Below, piece by piece: positions 60,259 through 64,000 of a stretch of 64,000 nt of DNA. The notes under the pieces are model-generated. The model was not told the DNA's origin. It did not search any database and worked only from the letters and a program-made list of their open reading frames with translations. Origin of the DNA: Thioalkalivibrio thiocyanoxidans ARh2. Its GTDB lineage: Bacteria; Pseudomonadota; Gammaproteobacteria; Ectothiorhodospirales; Ectothiorhodospiraceae. The position numbers and the translations under genes were made by a program. The stretch is from contig NZ_ARQK01000059.1 of NCBI RefSeq assembly GCF_000385215.1, forward strand, positions 1 through 64,000. The letters are read 5' to 3'. How positions within the stretch are numbered: the stretch's first letter is position 1; every line of letters begins with the position of its first letter.

Positions 60259-60545
60259 TTAAGGAGGCGCTGATTCAATCGCGCGACCGCGCTCGAGTCG
60301 CTTTTGCGTGCGAACAAGGCGCGGTGACTGCCGTGCAGTCATTCTGCACAAGGGAGCCGCAACGCTGTGCGCGCGCAAAAGCGGCCGAGCCCCTGCTTTC
60401 AATCGCTTGTGGGGTTGGCGCCCCCTGTCCCCGATGCTGCGTTGCACCGCTTCCACGTAGAACCACTACCTGCTACGCGGCGCGCCTTGTCTCGGAAAAC
60501 AGGGGGCGCCAACGCGGACGTGCGATTAAATCAGCGTCTCCTTAA
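60259..60545. mobile_element. MITE-like element with 24-bp terminal inverted repeats
   Basis: Left end TTAAGGAGGCGCTGATTC (60259-60276, continuing to 60282) and right end ATCAGCGTCTCCTTAA (60530-60545, repeat starting at 60522) are inverted copies over 24 bases with two mismatches. The outer TTAA occurs on both sides and could be a target duplication. A second perfect 15-bp inverted repeat, GTTGGCGCCCCCTGT / ACAGGGGGCGCCAAC, lies inside at 60414 and 60499. No protein is encoded, so it is non-autonomous. The right end supplies or abuts the stop codon of the helicase remnant. Confidence 0.75.
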
Positions 60546-61588
60546 AGGACCGTGCGGCGGGCGAGGTGCAGGAGCCGGGCGGGCAGTTCGTACTCCAGTT
60601 CCCAGACGATGCTCATCGGCTTGCTGCCTTCATGGCGCTGGTAGCGGACCGGGCCGCAGAAGGTGAACGGCTCGCTGAGGCCGGTTGCATCGCGCTTGGC
60701 GCGCCGAATGAACAGCATGGGGGTGTAGCCGAGCTGTTCGTGGTGGATGTAGCGCTGCCCGGTCTCCGAGGCGGGGGAGGTGCCGGACTGCGACTGCCAG
60801 TGGAACCGCCGTTCGTTGAGGGCGTAGTCCTCGTACATGGTGGTGGGCGAGAACTCCTGCTCGGATTTCTCCAGGGTGACGAACAACACATCCACCCGCC
60901 GCTCCGGTACGTGCCGCACACCCTCCTGCTGGGTGATCGGTTTCTCCAAGCTGCCAAGTCCCAGGGCCAGCAGGATCTGCTCGCGGGTATAGGACGCGTG
61001 CAGTTCCAGCGGCCCCGTCTGCTCCGGGAAGGTGATGCCGCTGGCGGGGACGATACGCTCGTGTCGCCAGGCGGCGACTTCCTGGAGATCCCGGTAAAGG
61101 GGGCGCTGTTCGCGGACGAATGCGTCCACGGCGGACAGGTCCCCGTCCCCCGGCCGCGTCTTGCCCCATAGCGTGCTGTGGACAAGGGCCAGCCGGAGCC
61201 GATCCTCTTCGGCAAGCTGCTCCACGTTCGCGGCTGGCTGCGCCAGGTGGGTCTGCAGGGTGTCCAGCAACTGCCGATCGTCACACCGCGCCAGGCGCTG
61301 CAGCCCGCGTTTGAGGCCGCTGGCATACGGCGCAAGCGCTTCGGTCGACTCGCCTCCGCAGTCCGCGCGCAGCCGGGAGGGCAGGTCCTTGCGCAGCAGG
61401 TCTTCCGCATCATCCATATGCAGGCAGTCGAGCATCTTGGATAGGCTGGCGGAGTCGACGTCCCCCCGGAAACAGTCCTTCAGCTCGCGGACGATCTGCG
61501 GTCGCTGGCGGCTGATCTGCGCACGGATGTTGTCGAGCACGTGCTGGGTGGCCAGGCGGTCGAGGTGGATCAGGCAGCCGCTGGGCAA
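60542..61588 (-). pseudogene. 5'-truncated DEAD/DEAH helicase remnant with DUF3427 domain
   Basis: 348 codons from a TTG at 61588. It is the C-terminal DUF3427 part of a large helicase: LHASYTREQILLALGLGS, GVRHVPERRVDVLFVTLEKS, FSPTTMYEDYALNERRFHWQ, TGQRYIHHEQLGYTPMLFIR. The sequence also begins inside the family, at LPSGCLIHLDRLATQHVLDN, and upstream codons back to about 61615 still read like it (TLRHF, then FPWLP) before a stop at 61640. The helicase core and any N-terminal nuclease are missing, so it cannot be a full enzyme. Its stop TAA falls in the TTAA at the end of the element. Full-length relatives are often in defence islands. Confidence 0.75.
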
Positions 61589-61846
61589 CCACGGGAAGGT
61601 GAAGTGACGCAGGGTCGGACCTCTCGATTGCCCCCAGAGTCAATAACTTACCGCTTCCAAGGCCCGTTTCTGGGCCCTTAGACCGCCGATTTTGACCGTC
61701 AAATGGGTTGTTCCAGGGACGAGCCCCATGCCGTGCACAAACCGCTACCTTCTGCCCGGCCACGGGTGGCACATCACCCATCGCCGCCATCGCAGGGAAT
61801 TCGTCCTGCGAGGTGCTAGGTCAAAGCTTATCTTCTGGCCTGCAGG

Positions 61847-63229
61847 CTACGATTCGTGGTCGTCCGCCGTATCTGTTGCTTCTTCAGGTAGATATGGCTC
61901 AGGCTCCGATGCGGCCTGGACCGGGTCCGACTTCATTTTGGGCGGCGGTGGCACCCAGGCGCGTAGGCGTTGGCCCACCTGCTCGTAGAAGTGGGGCACG
62001 GCCCGCTCGAGCTCCTCGATGAAGACCTTGTTTCCGGAGAAGCGGGAGGCTTGATCGGTCACGTAGATGATTTCGAAGCCGGTTGGGGCTACGTCGGTGT
62101 TCTCGGATTCGAGGTGCTCGGGGTCTTCCAGTACTAGGCCGAGCGGGGCCTGAGTGGATTCGGCCTTACCGGGGCGGATCGCCTTGACGAAGAAGCCGTC
62201 CGATTCGACGTTGTCGAGTTGGCGCCGTAGCCAATTGACGCGGGCGCTGGTCTTCTTTTTGTCCTTCGGTGCGTTGAGCCGCATGCTCGTGACGATCACG
62301 CGCTTCTCCAGGTTCGCTTCCACGTGAAGCTCTGCCGCGGCGTGCGGGATGTCCAGTTCGCAACGCAATACGTGTTCGCATGCAAGGAGCTCGCAATCGC
62401 TTTTCAGGCGGGCCTGCGGGTCGGTGCGGTGGTTTCGGCTCAGGCGCAGTTTGACGGCCTGGCCGAGTTTCCGTGAAAGAATCAGGCTCAGGTCGCGTTG
62501 CTCCTGATGCCAGCTGGAAACCGTGTTTTCGACCTCTTCGGAGTTCTTGTTCAGCTTCGCGCCATTCTTGACCTTGGCGACGACGTCCTTCCATTCCCGG
62601 TTCATGCTGTCGAAGCGGCTGACGCCGCTCGAGTCATGATTCAGATACCGGGTCACTTCCTCGAGGATAAAGCGCTGGTCGGGCGAGCTGATCTCGTCGG
62701 CTTCCAGCAGGAGGGTGGCCTGGGTGAGGATGTACATCCAGGACCAGTGATACAGCTCGACATTGCGCGTCTGGTTCTTCGGCAGCTTGATCGGGTGGTG
62801 GGTAGGCTGGGCGACAAACTGATTGGTGACGGTAATGACGGCGTCGATCTTGTTAGCGCGGGCCTGCTGGACGTAGGACTGGAGTTGTTCCTCGTCCACT
62901 TCGGCATTACCGATCTTGGCTTCGATCAGGGCGGTCCAACGCTTCTTCCCGGTATCGAGGACCAGCAGGCCGTCGGGACGGTCGTTCTTTTTGGAGCTCG
63001 ATTTCGCGCTCTTCTCTTCCTTGAATGTGACTTCGGTCCAGGCGCCAAGCCTTGCACGGTTGCCGACGCGGACGCCCAGGGAGCCCAGCATGGATTGGCG
63101 GAGTTCGTAGATGCTTCGCATGGCCGCCAGGACGATGGAGGCCGCTCTTTGTTCTTTGTTGGAGTCGGCGGTGACGGGGATCAGCCGGGCAGGTTCGCCT
63201 GACTCGATGAACTCGGGTAGCTCGGCCAT
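61847..63229 (-). CDS. Unknown protein with PD-(D/E)XK nuclease-like core
   Basis: 460 residues from the ATG at 63229, seven bases after AGGAGGA; the longer frame to 63298 is less likely. I do not know the family. Residues 80-125 look like a restriction-endonuclease fold: RPDGLLVL with D86, WTALIEAKIG with E103 and K105 (E-x-K), then EQLQSYVQQA, the helix with Gln/Tyr often seen in Mrr- and Cas4-like nucleases. The rest is mixed helix and strand, with a long middle region rich in charged residues. It stands alone, close to the helicase remnant and the AbiE pair, so a defence or DNA-repair role is plausible. Confidence 0.6.
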   Translation of the reverse strand: MAELPEFIESGEPARLIPVTADSNKEQRAASIVLAAMRSIYELRQSMLGSLGVRVGNRARLGAWTEVTFKEEKSAKSSSKKNDRPDGLLVLDTGKKRWTALIEAKIGNAEVDEEQLQSYVQQARANKIDAVITVTNQFVAQPTHHPIKLPKNQTRNVELYHWSWMYILTQATLLLEADEISSPDQRFILEEVTRYLNHDSSGVSRFDSMNREWKDVVAKVKNGAKLNKNSEEVENTVSSWHQEQRDLSLILSRKLGQAVKLRLSRNHRTDPQARLKSDCELLACEHVLRCELDIPHAAAELHVEANLEKRVIVTSMRLNAPKDKKKTSARVNWLRRQLDNVESDGFFVKAIRPGKAESTQAPLGLVLEDPEHLESENTDVAPTGFEIIYVTDQASRFSGNKVFIEELERAVPHFYEQVGQRLRAWVPPPPKMKSDPVQAASEPEPYLPEEATDTADDHES

Positions 63230-63298
63230 GGTTGGTTCCTCCTGGCTCTGGGCGAATCGGTTTCGCGGCATCCTTGCTTGCCAGCTTGTGGAAACCAT

Positions 63299-63677
63299 AG
63301 CCTATATGTGGTTGAGCGTCGATCTCGCTAGTTGCGCTTTGCCAGCGGCCCGGTCAGAGGGATGTTTCGGTCCGAAGCGAGAGATAGAGATCGATTGTGG
63401 TGGCGGGGCTTTCGCGACGAGCGGGGTCCATTACGCGCAACTTTGGGAGGACCCCGGAAGGGAACTTCGGGGTCAAACCTTGCCCGTTGCGCAGCGGTTT
63501 CTCGCCTAGTGAAGCATTCCACCATGCCTGTGATGAGCGACCGGTTGAGCTCTTCCCCATCGCTTCCGGGGTCACCTTTGACCGCCTCGAGGACGGGGTC
63601 TAGCGTCCAAGGGAAGGGGCAGGAAACGGCCCGGCTAAATCCGATGCAACCTCGCGGAATCGCGAAGGAGGCTCACT
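63299..63677. other. Non-coding stretch with small hairpin
   Basis: About 380 bases without a convincing gene. GACCCCGGAAG (63450-63460) and CTTCGGGGTC (63465-63474) can form a hairpin with one bulge, followed by AAACC instead of T. Short frames here have no ribosome binding sites and unusual composition. The last 15 bases carry the site for the next gene. Confidence 0.4.
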
Positions 63678-63998
63678 ATGCGCAGCGTAGAAAACATGCC
63701 GGTGCTCGACTGGCAGGACGGCAAGAACGCCATGCGGGCGAAGTTCCAGGTGATGCATGAGGAACCGGTGGTGCTGAAGATGCCGGCCGACATGGACTGG
63801 TCGGTGAACGAGGGCGAATTCGGCTGCACGCTGGACGACGACGGTGTCCCGCGCGATTGCGAAGGCGGCAGCCTGCTGCATCGTCTGGCGGAGCTCAATG
63901 ACATGCCAGAGCTGGAGGACATCGCGAAGGCCTGCGCCTACTCCAGCTCCCGCGTGGATATCGACGCCGCGGGCTCCCGCATCATCGTGCACGACTGA
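63678..63998 (+). CDS. Small hypothetical protein
   Basis: 106 residues. AGGAGG seven bases upstream of the ATG is one of the best ribosome binding sites in the window. The protein is acidic and has no membrane segment or known motif; GEFGCTLDDDGVPRDCEGG could be a loop with two cysteines. I do not recognise it. It follows the divergent PD-(D/E)XK-like gene and ends two bases before the window does, so its operon partners, if any, are not visible. Confidence 0.65.
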   Translation: MRSVENMPVLDWQDGKNAMRAKFQVMHEEPVVLKMPADMDWSVNEGEFGCTLDDDGVPRDCEGGSLLHRLAELNDMPELEDIAKACAYSSSRVDIDAAGSRIIVHD

Positions 63999-64000
63999 TT

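Noticed and set aside
61410-61790. 126-codon frame as the missing 5' part of the helicase
   Set aside because: It is in a different frame and its sequence has no helicase motif; it is a shadow of the remnant and the upstream gap.

Overview
This window is GC-rich, protein-dense DNA, most likely from a gammaproteobacterium; the gene content recalls Ectothiorhodospiraceae, but that placement is an inference. No rRNA, tRNA or CRISPR array was seen. About 54 kb form one exopolysaccharide (EPS) and protein-sorting locus of the XrtA (exosortase A)/PEP-CTERM type. Family names follow published descriptions of that system as I recall them; no search was run.

Region 1 (1-11.4 kb) is an accessory end of the locus. 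It holds three ATP-grasp ligases, a GNAT acetyltransferase, an asparagine-synthase-like protein, a secreted protein built as a tandem duplication, a large protein of unknown function, and the XrtA-type O-antigen-ligase/polymerase homologue. Copies of a dispersed terminal-repeat-like motif lie at several gene borders here.

Region 2 (11.6-25.4 kb) is the carrier-protein chemistry block: acyl-CoA ligase, PLP decarboxylase, an ABC exporter, a free-standing adenylation enzyme, a methyltransferase, a family 2 glycosyltransferase, two alpha/beta hydrolases, an acyl carrier protein, an asparagine-synthase amidotransferase and a CapK-like adenylating enzyme.

Region 3 (25.4-42 kb) is a long minus-strand operon: glycosyltransferases, a methyltransferase, a canonical amidotransferase, exosortase XrtA fused to EpsI, FemAB, a polysaccharide deacetylase, an AAA ATPase, an outer-membrane beta-barrel, a tyrosine autokinase and a chain-length determinant.

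Region 4 (42.3-56 kb) begins with a sigma-54-type promoter that drives PilZ, two exosortase-associated acyltransferases and a ThiF/E1-like enzyme. Then come a PEP-CTERM substrate with its own sigma-54-type promoter, a methyltransferase, and a minus-strand operon of export lipoprotein, initiating sugar transferase, PrsK, PrsR and PrsT. The PrsK/PrsR pair is the expected driver of the sigma-54 promoters. Together these genes would make, decorate, polymerise and export an EPS, anchor PEP-CTERM proteins, and tie this to c-di-GMP and a two-component signal.

Region 5 (56-64 kb) leaves the locus: ElyC/YdcF-like protein, GalE, an AbiE-type toxin-antitoxin pair with a visible operator, a 287-bp MITE-like element, a 5'-truncated DUF3427 helicase remnant, a PD-(D/E)XK-like protein and a small orphan protein. 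It looks like a small defence or mobile island next to the EPS locus.
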